A DNA stretch of 64,000 bases, taken from contig CM076847.1 in NCBI GenBank assembly GCA_039519185.1, positions 25,479,251-25,543,250 of the forward strand, written 5' to 3'. The stretch is from Astragalus membranaceus (taxonomy: Eukaryota; Streptophyta; Magnoliopsida; Fabales; Fabaceae). Both the position numbers and the translations under genes were made by a program. A model generated the notes under the pieces. That model had not been told where the DNA came from, ran no database searches, and worked only from the letters and a program-made list of their open reading frames with translations. Positions 44,065-55,700 of this stretch are shown here, in pieces (position 1 is the first letter of the stretch; every line of letters begins with the position of its first letter).

Positions 44065-45278
44065 TGTTGCAATGCTCTGATTGATGCAAGTTGTCCAATT
44101 TTAGGACCAATTGTGCGGGCTTTTGATTGTATCGTAGTCGTTATCTGGGGATTTAACTTAGTATTAGAAATTTGTACTAGGAAATCCTTTTGTAAGTCAT
44201 TCCTGCAATTTTGGAGTTATTTTGTACTTGAAGACCTCTAATCTGTGTGTTATCATTCGGCGAACCAGACACTTGCCTGGAGATGCAGCACAATTGGGAA
44301 GATTTAAGTTTCTGTGTGATTTCGCGTCGCGACCAGGAGGGTTCGCGTCGCGAAGGAAGCATGAAGCAGGAGGAAACTTGGTTCTGTCCAATTTCACGTC
44401 GCGACGCGCTCGTGTCGCGACGCGATGGCTTGCTGAAAGTTAGGGTTTTAATTCAGTTTTGCGTTTTTTCAAAGGGGACTGGTCATTGGAGCGCAGCCAG
44501 ACATCTTGGAGTAGCAAGGAAGTGTGATTTTGGAGCTTTTCACCACTTGGGAACGATGGTTGAAGGTTCCTATGTCTATCTTTACTTGTAGTGCTTTCTT
44601 TACTCTAGTTATCTCTCAATTCACCATCTGTAACTAATTTTCTAAAATTAGGGAGAGATGATCCTCCCCGAACCTATGTTATGGATACTTTGTTATGGTT
44701 AATACAATTAGTTGTTTGAATTATCATAAGTCTATGCCTCTGATTGTAATGCTTTATAGTTACATATGATAATTATAACGATCTAGGTTATGTGATCGCA
44801 TAGGGATATGGATTGCATGCTGGATATGGGGTATTAGATCATGTACTTGTGATCATCATAGGAATATGGGGTTGGATGCATGAATTCTCTATTTCTTAAG
44901 TTTATTGCTTTACCGGTTGGCATGATTCACCTAAGGAATTAGGGTAACTCAATTAGGTAAAAGGGGTTCTGAGGCAAGTAATTGTCCTTAACCTACTATA
45001 GTGAATTGAATCTGGTAGTTCAAACAATTAATCTGTAATTAGCTGAAGGTTCATAAGACAGGTGAGGGGAGAGGATTCGACCCCTAATCGCTTTCTCTCA
45101 TTATTTGAACAACAGTTTTTACTTTCGCATTACTCAATTACAAATCAAACCAATTCCCACAATCTAGAATTAATAAATTCTGCTATTGTTACAACACGCA
45201 ATCCCTGTGGAATCGACCGGTACTTACCGTAAATTTATTACTTGCAACGTTTTCAGTACACTTGCTGAATTCTTAACA
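44065..45278 (+). repeat. 3' LTR of the Athila-like element
   Basis: 1214 bp. The first 25 bp differ strongly from the 5' LTR; the rest aligns closely. The TTCGCGTCGCGA-type words are kept at about 44322-44433. Confidence 0.85.
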
Positions 45279-45283
45279 TCCCT

Positions 45284-45533
45284 CACCCCCATATTTTGCT
45301 CGAAATCATCTCCATTGAGATAATTGCGAGACTATACTAACAATTTTAAGGTTGGGAGTTAGAAATAACTTCCTTCACTACTTACATGGAAAAGGGTTTT
45401 GTTTGTTCTGTCCTTAACCCCCATATTCGGCTCGAAATCATCTCCACCGAGATCATATCGATGCCACTAACTTGATAGGTTATATTTTGGGTTTAGTTGT
45501 GGGAATCTAACGCAATTTTTTAAAAGTGTGTAG
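45284..45533 (+). repeat. Upstream region of TNP2 relic with 40-bp direct repeat
   Basis: CCCCCATATT..GCTCGAAATCATCTCCA.(T/C)GAGAT occurs at about 45288 and 45418. It is probably the promoter or leader of the CACTA transposase gene. Confidence 0.5.
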
Positions 45534-46447
45534 ATGAATTGGAATCAATTGAATCGTAGTTGGGTGTATGATCGGTTATATCCGGGAAGAGCGTTTTTGA
45601 AGGAAACTTTTGTAAATGGGGTTGAAGAGTTTATTAGGGTGGCGTGGCGACATGATAAGGCTAAAAAGGAAGCGGGGATTAGATGTCCATGCCTTAAATG
45701 TGACGGTATACCTATTACACCTGTTGATGAAATTAGGGTGCACTTGTATCGTATCGGGTTTAGGCCTAATTATTGGATTTGGGTGGACCATGGAGAACGA
45801 CTTCCAAATTTTGACTTAGGGGCTTTTGCAAGCAGTTCTAGTTTTCATGTTCCATCTAATGAACAATTTGAGTCGATGGAAAGCATGAGTGAATGTGCCA
45901 TTTGATGAGCCTCAATATGACGATCATGATGAACTTCCAAATGAAGAAGCACAAAGATTTTATTGTTTGTTAAAAGAGTCAAACACACCGTTGTTTAAAG
46001 GCTCGCCAGAGTCAAAATTATCTATGTGTGTGAAGCTTTTATCTCTCAAGTCCATGAGCAATATTTGAGTTGGGTTTAGATTTTGGGACTCAAATGATGT
46101 TGGACGGGACACCTAATAAGGATAGTTTGCCAAAAAGTTATTATGAAGCAAAGATGTTAGTTTCGAAGCTGGGATTGAAATGTAAGAAGATTAATTGTTG
46201 TGAGGATGGGCACATGTTTTACGACAACGAATTTGGTAAAACCGATGGTGCGCTGTAGGCTTGTAGATTTTGTGGAAAGCCGAGGTATAAAGTTCGTAAA
46301 GGGGAAAAACGTAGTTATAAACCCATTCCTGTAAAGTCGATGTTCTATTTGCCTATAGTTCCAAGGTTGCAAAGAATGTTTGCATCGCCTGAGATTGCGA
46401 AGAAAATGACGTGGCATTATGAGAATAGGAACCCAACTAGTATCCTG
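45534..46447 (+). pseudogene. CACTA TNP2 transposase, N-terminal relic
   Basis: The first frame (45534-45905) is the transposase-associated domain: WVYDRLYPGRAFLKETFVNG, then CPCLKC, VHLYRIGF and YWIWVDHGE. A +1 shift near 45893 continues with DEPQYDDHDELPNEEAQRFY. Another shift leads to 46070-46258 with LPKSYYEAKMLVSKLGL and a Cys/His stretch (CCEDGHMFY), and beyond a stop come CRFCGKPRYKV and MFYLPIVPRLQRMFASP. The order matches TNP2 (transposase of En/Spm elements). The catalytic core (DDE region) is missing: after about 46447 the sequence switches to another gene. Confidence 0.8.
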
Positions 46448-47154
46448 TAAACCCATATGGCACACCAGCATCCTATGGGTATTTTACGGGCCCACCTCTA
46501 CAGCATCCTATCGGCACACCAGCTGGCTATATGAGTACCCCGGCTGGGTATACGAGTACACCAGTCGGGTTATCTATGCCTACACCCGAGATACATACTG
46601 ATCAGAGCCTACAGGACGCTCATACTGACCCCCATGGTCATACTGAGTCAGATCCATCATCCGGGTCGGAGAATGAAGAGGTGGTTGTCGACCCTAATGG
46701 TCGGCGTCGCAAACTCATATATCCCTTGGGCGATGCGTAAGTATTGTTTGATTTTTTTTAATATAAATTAATTGTTTGACGTGTATATATGTTTGTTAAT
46801 TATGCAACGACTTAATTATGCAGGTTTGTTAGATCGAAGACTGTTTCATCAGTGATCACTTATGTCATTAAGAAACTCTATTTTGAAGAGTACCATGAAA
46901 AGGTGACAAAAATCGATAAGAGGAAAAAGAAAGATTTTGTAGACTTGTTTAGGGTAAGTATCAATTATGTCATTACCTATATTGATAATTTTGATATATT
47001 GTTTAATGTTTAATATAATTACTAATACATATTTTGATTTTGTTTAATACAGACCAAAGTGACTTGAAAACCAAAAGATGATGAATTGGTGCAGAAATTT
47101 TTTTGGACTAGATTGGCCAAGCAATTGGCGTACTTGCTGTACAAGTTACGTTAA
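46448..47154 (+). pseudogene. TNPA-like fragment inserted in the TNP2 position
   Basis: A Pro/Thr/Tyr-rich repeat part (YMSTPAGYTSTPVGL), an acidic stretch, then RRRKLIYPLGDA and, after an intron (46740-46822), TVSSVITYVIKKLYFEEYHE..KKKDFVDLFR and, after another intron, KPKDDELVQKFFWTRLAKQL. The pattern resembles the plant En/Spm Transposase_24 (TNPA-like) proteins. A stop at the third exon start breaks it. It is a second, partial TNPA-like copy, separate from the one at 48086. Confidence 0.5.
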
Positions 47155-47180
47155 CAAAAGAACACAATCGGAGTTTCATA

Positions 47181-47891
47181 GTGTGGCTAAAAGAGCACAT
47201 TGATTTCGAGTTTTCTATGAATCCTACCTCGATTTCAGAAAGACTGAGATGGTTAGCTAAATGTCCAAATATACAAGTTTTCTCTTACACCAGCTATCTA
47301 ATGAACGGGTACACGCTCTATACAAAAAACCATGATGATCAGAGTAAAATGCAAAATAGTGGGGTGACTCTTGTAGCTCAAGCTATGCATACATCAAGTG
47401 CCAAAGACATAAATCCCATATACGCGAATATGTCATACTTCGGGGTCATTGAACACATATGGGAGTTGGATTACAACATGTTTCACGAGCCTGTGTTCCA
47501 ATGTAAGTGGGTTGACAATAATAATGGTTTACAGATTGATGAGTCGGGGTTCATGCGGGTGAATTTCAACAAGTTAGGATATAAAGATGACCCTTTTATT
47601 TTGGCATCCCAAGCTCAACAAGTGTTTTATGTCATTGATCCAGTTGATATCAATTGGTCCATTGTTTTATTGACAAATAAAAAATTGGTGAATGACATTG
47701 ATGATCAAGCAACTGATGATGATGGTATTGAGGACGACCCTTTCTTCGGGACATCAATACCAATAGTAGGGGAAAGAGAGGATGTTGTGTATGTTAGAAA
47801 GGATCATAGTGATGGAATTACGATTCGTCAAAAACAAAGTACCAAGAAGCGAATTGCAAATAAAATTATATCCAAGAAAAGGAAAAGGTAA
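47181..47891 (+). pseudogene. TNP2 C-terminal region (DUF4216)
   Basis: The 236-codon frame contains YLMNGYTLYTKNHDDQSKMQN, SGVTLVAQAMHTSSAKDINP, YFGVIEHIWELDY and FQCKWVDNNNG..DESGFMRVNFNKLGYKDDPFILASQAQQVFYV, which is the DUF4216 module following the catalytic part of CACTA TNP2 proteins. An acidic region and a basic end (KKRIANKIISKKRKR) suggest a nuclear localisation signal. It is open but detached from the missing catalytic core. Confidence 0.75.
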
Positions 47892-48085
47892 TATAGACTT
47901 ACATCAAATGCATTTTTACATAGTTTTCATCTTCTTGACTGATTATTTTTTTTTTGTTGGTCTTTTGGATAAATATAACAATAACAATGACTATTCATCT
48001 TCTTGACCGGTTATTTACATAGTTTTCATCTTCTTGACTGGTTATTTATTTTTCTTGACTGGTTATTTATTTTATTACAGGTCAG

Positions 48086-51000
48086 ATGGCAGATCATAGT
48101 GGGCATGATAGTGGGCATGACAGCGGTCATGAGAGTGATGTTGGAGACTATATCAGGAAGCAGGCTCCTCGTGGAATGACTGTCAAAAAGAATATCATCG
48201 GACGGATAAATAAAGGAAAATGACCCTTATCAGTAAGTTACTAATTACTAATTAACTTAATTCAATACTTAGTTTTAATTGTTTGTTAACTAATTTACTA
48301 ATGACATAATGCAGGCCGAGTGGAATGTTAAGGGTCAGCCAATTGGAAGAAATGGCACACAGTTGATTACCTTCGTTGGTAGTAAGGTAAAACAAATGAT
48401 ACCAATTATAATCACTAATTGGAATGATAGAAAAAATGCCGTTTTGAGGAAACAAAAAGAGGAGTTCTGGTTAACAATACAGGTATATAATTTTATATCT
48501 CTTTAGTTATCTTATTTAATAATTCTGTAACCATATATATTTATATCATTTTCATTGAATATGTGTAAGCAGAAATTTTTTGATGTGGATGAGTCTCAAA
48601 AAGCCTGGTTAATGAAGGAAGCAGGAAAGTTACATCGGAATTTCAGGACTAGTCTAACAAATAAATGGCTGAGAGATCATAGTGGAAACATCAGATGGGA
48701 GCCTCCACCACTATATAGTGGATTTATTACAAAGGAGGATTGGGGTATATTTGTTAGGAAACGCACCGAAGATCCAGAATTCTTGGTTAGTACTATAATC
48801 TATTAAGTTATAACTTAAAATATATTTGACAATTATATATTGTGCATTAATGTATACTTATCTCTCTTAAAAGAAAGCAAGCCAAGACAATCGAGAGAGA
48901 GCTTCTGGTTGTGAGTACCCTTATAGAGGCGGTGCTAGTGGATATCAAATTATTGAAGAAAGATTGGTAAGACACAATAAGCTTGATTTCTTTTCGTTTA
49001 ATTAATCTTTTGATTTATAATTTCTTAATATTTGGTAAATTTAAATATAGTTGGAGGAGAGTGGGAAAGATACGCTAAAGAAAGTATTGAGCGGCATGTT
49101 TTGTGGGTGGAAGCCCGATAAAACAAGGATGGGGAGATTGTGGATCCCAAAACTAAGGAGGTGACTCATAGAATTGTAAGTATTTCCAAAACTTTTAAAA
49201 CTTTTATGATCTTTGTAATGTATAATAATTTTATTATACTTTTGTTTGTGAATTAGGAAACCATATCACAGTCTGTGTCACAGGGAGATATCACTGATTG
49301 CTCTGAAAAGGAAATCCTTTCTCGTGTCTTGGAAAGGGAAGAATACTCGGGTCATACAAGGGGTTGTGGATTTGGCGTTAATCCAACCCACTACCTTGGA
49401 CCAAAGAAGCAAACTCATGATGAGCATCATGATTGTCAACAAAGTAGAGAGTTGCGACTATTGTATGAAGGTCTAAGGGCTGAACTTAGTGATTTCAAAC
49501 TGCAATATGGGTTGGTTTCGGCGCCTGCGGTACCATCCCCTACCACAAATAGCGCACGAGATAGCTGCACCATTCCGTCAACTAAGGTATTAATTGTTTT
49601 TTTACAATAAATAAGGAATTAATTATTAAACTCTTTTTCTTATTACATCAAATAATGTCTTTATTATTTTTTGTTTATAATTGATTTAGGACAACAATGA
49701 GTGTGAGTGTGAATTGTATATGCAAACCCACATAAAATGGTTGCAATAGGCTTCATATGGAACCAATTGGATCCCTTGATGCACAATTTACCCCTACCTC
49801 CAGATCATCTTAGAGTCAGAGTTGACTGTGCAATTGTGGGGGATGCACTATTGCCTGTTCCAAATGTCAGTATAGATTTACCGATTGTGCAAGATGCGAT
49901 TGGTACCTTTGTGGCATGGCCAACACACCTTGTCGTTGTAAGTGACGATATATTTGTAACTAATTATTATTTTTTGTCATATATTGTGTGTTAACTAAAT
50001 AATTATTTTTTTAATATATAGGTACGCCAAAATAAAAAATCTAGGGGCAAAAGTGTTGGCAATGCAAAATCTACTAGCAAGAAAGTGTCTCGGTCCGGCC
50101 ATTCTACACAAAGTTCTCAGCCTGTCCCTCCTCCAAAAGTGACTCAACCCTCCCTTTCTCCAATTGTGTCTCAGTCTCAGCCCTCCGCCTCTTCCATTAA
50201 TGATTATAAGATGATTGGTTATGCCGAAATGCACGCGGAATTCAGGATGACTGAGGTAACCCCCCTTCAATTAGAGATGGATGACCAAATATTTGGGAAT
50301 TTAGGTCAAACACTGACGATCACACGTGAGGATATCGATGATGTATGTAAATTGAAGTGGGCAACCAGTACTTCTATTAGAGCATATGTCAGGTACGTAT
50401 GTAATTTATTATTTGACATCATTGAATTTTTATTTATTATATCGTTAATTTAATTTGTATATATCTCTAATTATAGGTACTTGTACGAGGACATTTTGGT
50501 CCCTTCGGAACAGACACAGAGATTTGTGTTCTGGTGTCCGGATAATATACACCTGCGTGAAGTGTCCCCAAAGCTGCGTAATTATGAGACGCTTGTGGAA
50601 CAAAACAAGACAGAGGTTAAAAATTATATCACTCAACGCTTCTGGGAAGCTCAAAGTACAAGCTTTGATACCATGTTTTTGGCACCGTGTCTCTTACGGT
50701 GAGAGATTTAATCCATTCTTATATAACATGCATTTTTTAAATACTAGTCAATTACTTATTCAAAATTTTATTTTGTAGGGAACATTGGATTCTGCTAGCA
50801 ATAAATCCTAAGAAAGATACGGTGTACTTCATTGATTCATTGCATGGTCATTTCAAAAACTACCCCGAGTTGATCGAGACATTTAATAGGTGTGTGTATT
50901 TCGATCCCTCTACATATTTCTTAGTTTAACTTATATACGTATGTATTTCAAATAATATAGTTATATGTCAATGTGTTCAGTTGTTTGAAAACATATTGGG

Positions 51001-51432
51001 GATTGGAACAATCAATGACCAAATGGATACCAATAGATGTAAGTTTGTAAGCAATGTTCTTATATATATTTAATTACATTATTTTGTGAAAAACAATGTA
51101 TTAAATTAAATTTAACAATTAACTAATCTTTTGTTTTGTAGTGTCGAAAACAACCCAATAGCAATGATTGTGGGTATTATGTAATGAAATTTTTGACAGA
51201 AATTATTACCCACAACCAAATGACTATTCCCCGACAGGTATCTACTAAGAATTCTTTTTGATTTTCATATAATAGTTAATTCCATTTAACCATTTCAATT
51301 CAATTTTTTTTATTTATATAATTTCAGTATTTTCCTGATTGTCGGGTGAGGACATACTCTGATGAGCAGCTACTTGAGCTTAGGGGAGAGTGGTGCCGTT
51401 ATGTGTCCCGTTTTTTTTTTGATTTTGGATAG
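48086..51432 (+). pseudogene. CACTA TNPA-like / DUF8039 / ULP1 protease fusion gene, decayed
   Basis: The multi-exon gene starts MADHSGHDSGHDSGHES. Exons at about 48315-48482, 48574-48784 and 48875-48967 carry the Transposase_24-like part (SQKAWLMKEAGKLHRNFRTSLTNKWL). 49258-49587 has SRVLEREEYSGHTRGCGFGVNPTHYLG, and 49690-49937 is DUF8039-like (DHLRVRVDCAIVGDALLPVP..TFVAWPTHLV). 50022-50394 links to the ULP1/C48 Cys protease in exons 50477-50698, 50779-50890, 50981-51038, 51142-51237 and 51328-51432, with catalytic His (codon 50783), Asp (50834) and Cys (51169) present. The ULP1 part is open and spliced normally. The TNPA part has a stop at 48221 and frameshifts near 49116 and 49730. ULP1 domains remove SUMO; their role in transposons is unknown. 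Confidence 0.75.
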
Positions 51433-51955
51433 AATGTAATACTGTAACTTGTTAGAGTTTGATTTGGATACATATAGCTAAGCTAGTTTTGGTTCATATT
51501 GTAAGTTTAGCTAGTTTTGGATACATATGAATTGGATACATTTTGGTTCATGTTTTGGTACATTTTGGTACATATTGGTACATATTGGTGAATTTGTATT
51601 AGCTTCTTGTTGTTAACTATATAATGGATTGGATTGTTAGAGTTTGATTTGGATACATATGAATTGTTTGATTTGGATAGTTGCTAGCTGTTTTGGATAC
51701 ATAATAATGTAACTTAATTGTTAGCTAGTTTGTTTTGGTTTTTGTTGGGTACATATTGGTACATTTGTATTAGCTTGTTGGATACATTTTGGTTCATGTT
51801 TTGGTACATTTTGGTACATATTGGTGCATTTGTATTATTAGCTTGTTGTTGTTAACTATATAATGGATTGGATTGTATTGACTGTATATATATGACAAGG
51901 AAATATCAAATGTAAAAAGGAAAATAAACAAAAACAAAAAAAAATAAAAAATAAA
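51433..51955 (+). other. 3' flank of the ULP1 gene in CACTA element A
   Basis: Rich in TTGGATACAT and TTGGTACATATTGG words with an internal duplication of about 240 bp, as in copy 1 (13047-13555). No gene. Confidence 0.6.
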
Positions 51956-52344
51956 AATTAAACAATGGGCAGCGCTTGCGGGGGAAAGCGTTGCTCATTG
52001 ACCTAGCGCTTCTAACAATGGGCAGCACTTGCAGGGAAAAGCGCTGCCCATTGTTAGAAGCGCTAGGACAATGAGCAGCGCTTTCCCCCGCAAGCGCTGC
52101 CCATTGTGTAGCGAAATATGGCAATGAGCAGCGCTTTTCTGTGCAAGTGCTGCCCATTGTTTAGCTAAATTTTGGAATGAGCAGCGCCTATGACTTGGAA
52201 GCGCTGCCCATGGCTATCAATGAGCAGTGCTTCTTAAACGCTGCCCATTGTTGGAGTGGAATCAGCAGCGCCAAGTTAAGCAGCGCTCAGAAGTGCTGCC
52301 CATGGCTAAAAAAAGCGCTGCCCATCCTTAAATCTGTTGTAGTG
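51956..52344 (+). mobile_element. 3' terminus of CACTA element A (GGGCAGCGCTT repeats), copy 2
   Basis: About 15 GGGCAGCGCTT/AGCGCTGCCC words end at TGTTGTAGTG (52335-52344). This is the right end of the element that carried TNP2, TNPA and ULP1. Its left end (expected to start CACTACAACA and carry the same repeats) is not found in the window; 43307 starts CACTACAACA but has different repeats. Confidence 0.75.
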
Positions 52345-53042
52345 GAGGGAATTTTTAGTCCCTCGCTAATTCTGTCATTAGCGGCGAATTTTTAGGTCCC
52401 TCGCTGTCCCTCGCTAATTCCCTCGCTAATTTCTGACAGCTTTTAGATGATAGGACTTCGTGCAGGTGTTTAGCGACGGAATTGTCAGTCCCTCGCTAAT
52501 TCCCTCACTAATTTCTGACAGCTTTTAGATGATACGACTTCATGCAGGTGTTTAGCGACGGAATTGTCAGTCTCTCGCTAATTCTCTCGCTAAATTTCTG
52601 ACTTTTCAGCTTATTTATCCTCTCGCACGCCACTCTTCTCTCCTACTCTCCTCACACTCTTCTCTCTTCTTCTCTCCTCACACTCTTCTTCTCTCTTCAC
52701 TCTTCCACCACCACACCCCCACCTCCTCTCACACTCTTCCACCACCACCACACCACCTCCTCTCACACTCTTCTTCTCTCTTCACTCTTCCACCACCACA
52801 CCCACACCACCACCACCTCCTCACACTCTTCTCTCACTCTATCTTCTCTCTTTACCCTAATACCCTTCACCACCACGACCACCACCACACCACCACCACC
52901 ACCACTCGTTTCTCTCTCTCTCTCTCTTTCGCTCCTTCTCCCTTACTATTCTCCTTCTCTCTCTACCATAATACCCTTCACCACCACCACCACCACCACC
53001 ACCACCACCACTACCACCACCACCACCACCACCACATAGCTC

Positions 53043-53103
<61 letters not shown>

Positions 53104-53145
53104 TCTCTCTACCCTAATACCCTTCCCCACCACCACCACCACACC

Positions 53146-53231
<86 letters not shown>

Positions 53232-53465
53232 TATATAAAAAAATAGGCTAATCTAAAAAAAAACGTGGCTGTCAGAGTTAGCGACGGAATATTCCCTCGC
53301 TAATTAGCGAGGGATTCAAATTCCCTCGCTAATTACCACTAGTGAGTAGCAGTTTAGCGAGTGACTGATTCCGTCGCTAATTCCCTCGCTAATGGGAATT
53401 AGCGACGGATTTGGGGCATTTAGCGAGGGAAAATTCCCTCGCTAATGGGCAATTTTTTTGTAGTG
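52345..53465 (+). mobile_element. 3' part of CACTA element B (TTAGCGACGG/TTAGCGAGGG repeats), copy 2
   Basis: Sister of 13938-15025. The right end TTTTGTAGTG closes at 53465. It has longer CT (about 53047-53102) and ATA (about 53145-53230) runs than copy 1 and lacks one of copy 1's tandem TTAGCGACGGAATATTCCC segments. Confidence 0.75.
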
Positions 53466-54172
53466 CCAGCATCACGAGACACAAAAAACGATAGTCAAAC
53501 TGAAATACCGATGCGGTCAAAGTCAGAGTCAAAGATCAAATGGTCAGAGGCTATCAATCACATGTCAAATCAATAAATCAGCTACAGCAAATTCCTGTTG
53601 ACCAAGTGACTTCAAACACAAGAGGGGGGCGTGAATTGTGAAATTAAAAATTGCGATTAAAAAGAAAGTTTTTAAAAGATTTTGATCAAATAAGAAGCTT
53701 GAATTTAAATACTTGTGATAAAGCAATAAAATAACTTGCAAGTAAAATAAAGGAGATGAAGGGAAGAAGATGACACAAAGAGATTTATACTGGTTCGGCC
53801 AAACCACAGGCCTACGTCCAGTCCCCGAGGAATGCTCCAAGGGATTTCAACTAATCACTAGCTTTTAAAACAGGTTCAGCTAGAAACCTTTACAATCAAG
53901 AACTTACAACACCGGGATATCACCTCCCTGAAAGAAAACCTTCAAGAACCAAGAGATTTGATAGCACACTCAATAGTGTGGATAAAACAAGTTGAAGCAC
54001 AGATTACACAATATCAAATTATGTGAGTTATAAAGCTCTCAAAAAATAAAATATTAGCAAGTGAAAGAGTAGTATGAGAGTGATAGAGAAGAGTGTGAGA
54101 TGCGTATGAATTCGTGTAAAAGAGAAGAGATTTCGAAATTGGGTTGGTTGTGAAATGAGAAAATGAGCGCCC

Positions 54173-54180
54173 TATTTATA
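54173..54180 (-). promoter_or_regulatory. TATA-like box of the Sirevirus-like 3' LTR
   Basis: TATAAATA in CCTATAAATAGG, the same core and the same spacing to the ATCGATT array as in the unrelated LTR at 111-1557. Confidence 0.5.
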
Positions 54181-54216
54181 GGAAATCAAATGTGATCCAC
54201 TTTAGGAAACAAGGTA

Positions 54217-54690
54217 ATCGATTATGTTAAAAAACATTTGGAGTTGATAATCGATTAAGGGCTCAAATAGATTTGACATGGATAATCGATTATGGGCCTT
54301 ATATAATCGATTAGGCACTTGTCATTTTTAAGAGAAACTTTCCAAAAATGTTTGTAATCGATTATGGGACTTAGTTGAAAAAGTGATGATAATCGATTAT
54401 GCTCCTGAATTTATTTCAGAGGAGTAACTGATTATGGGTTTGAAGGAATGAAGTGTGTAATCGATTATTGGCTTCCTAAAACATAAGAATCGATTATTGC
54501 CTTATAGGAAAAAGGAAAGAAATCGATTATGAAGTAGAATGAAAGAGAGAATGAATCGATTATTAGCTTGAATTTAGGATGTGTTGAAATCGATTTTTTT
54601 GCTTGAATATACTAGGGAGGAAATCGATTTCTTCTAATTCTTTTTGGAAACAATGTGAATCAAATATAGTCTTTGTAAAATCGATTTTAT
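54217..54690. repeat. Array of ATCGATT palindromes in LTR U3
   Basis: About 13 copies, mostly as TAATCGATTATG or AAATCGATT, with irregular spacing. One copy near 54427 is mutated (AACTGATT) but intact in the other LTR (58275-58281). Confidence 0.88.
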
Positions 54691-54992
54691 GCTTCTAAAA
54701 AACATTTTCACAAGTTTTGTGCTTGACCTATTTAATCTTGCATGCATGAGGTTTGTTTAAAAAAATATTTTCATGCAAAATTATTTTTATGAAATCTTTT
54801 GTGAGTGTGTGATTTATTTTATATTTGAGAGCTTTATTTTCACTTACAATAATATCCTAAACACACACAACAGTAAAATAATTCTTGACTGTCGCTTGAT
54901 TGCATTTTTCCGCTTTTTGCAGTCTTGACCTTTTTGCCCTTCTTTTGTCAATCATCAAAACCTGATTATTCCTGTCAAGGCATATATTCACA

Positions 54993-55180
54993 TTCTCCCC
55001 CTTTTTGATGATGACAAACATCATTAGGAGTGATTTGCTCAATGAAGGGGTTAGATAAGAATATTTCATAATAATGTATATCAGAGATAAGCGCAGATTA
55101 TACTCCCCCTTTCTATATGGAAACATTTAAGAAAATACTCCCCCTGAAATATGCAAATCAAGTAACTCTCCCCCTTTTGG
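54993..55180 (-). promoter_or_regulatory. Cluster of polypurine tracts
   Basis: The minus strand has AAAAAGGGGGAGAA directly before the LTR (54993-55008) and further GGGGGAG-type tracts at about 55101-55109, 55138-55145 and 55168-55177. Such repetition is characteristic of Sireviruses. Confidence 0.75.
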
Positions 55181-55700
55181 CATTATCAAAAAGCGGGAAA
55201 AATAAATAAATCATGTCAAGGCATATATTCAAACGATAAGTGAAAATCAATTTGCATGAAATTTTCAAAAGCCTCATTTTGGAACTCACCACCGTGATCA
55301 CTTCGGATAGATGCAATAGTCTTATCAAATTTTCGAAATGCACCAAAAGCATTGTTTTTATGAAAAATAAACAAGGTCCATGTATAGGAAGAGTAATAAC
55401 GAGTGCATAGTAATTTCAATCATAAGACAAGTATAAGAATCAAGCACAACCTTATTACCTTTGTTGCACAGATGACTAATACTTAGCAAGTTATTCTTCA
55501 AGCCTTCAACTAACAGTGCATTTTCAAAACAAGATTTGGTTTCTTACCAATAGTGCCGACGCCACTAATTTTACCTTTTGTATTGTCACAATAAAACACA
55601 AGTCCGCTTCTTTTGGAGCTAAATGAGAGAGCTTCTCTTAGTCTCCTATCATGTGCTTTGAACAGCCGCTATCTAGATACCACTTTGAGCTTTTGGCTTT
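55181..55700 (-). pseudogene. Protease and integrase scraps of the Sirevirus-like element
   Basis: The minus frame 55419-55216 reads FRKFDKTIASIRSDHGGEFQNEAFENF, the integrase core around its second catalytic Asp. About 55690-55520 resembles the protease surroundings in broken frames. RT and RNase H are deleted. A second copy of the LTR-start word TGAATATATGCCTTGACA lies at 55214-55231. Confidence 0.6.

Larger units (their letters stand above)
41545..45278 (+). mobile_element. Athila-like Ty3/gypsy element, deleted and non-autonomous
   Basis: LTRs at 41545-42759 (1215 bp) and 44065-45278 (1214 bp) share TGTTG...TTCTTAACA ends and differ by roughly 2-3% over most of their length. The 5-bp duplication TCCCT lies at 41540-41544 and 45279-45283. 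A primer site complementary to tRNA-Asp (TGGCGCCGTTGCTGGGGA, 42766-42783) and the gag start fit the Athila group. Only the gag N-terminus remains; the interior is replaced by a CACTA-type fragment. It sits inside the decayed CACTA, between its leader and TNP2 remnant. Confidence 0.85.
53596..54992 (-). repeat. 3' LTR (left on map) of the Sirevirus-like element
   Basis: TGT...ACA ends, about 13 intact ATCGATT words between 54217 and 54690, and a TATAAATA (complement at 54173-54180) about 42 bp beyond the array in the sense of transcription. Confidence 0.92.

Noticed and set aside
43307..52344. Single large CACTA running from 43307 (CACTACAACA) to 52344 (TGTTGTAGTG)
   Set aside because: The ends share ten bases, but the subterminal repeats are of different families, the 3-bp flanks differ (TAC, GAG), and 43307 lies inside the Athila-like element, which itself is inside the CACTA.
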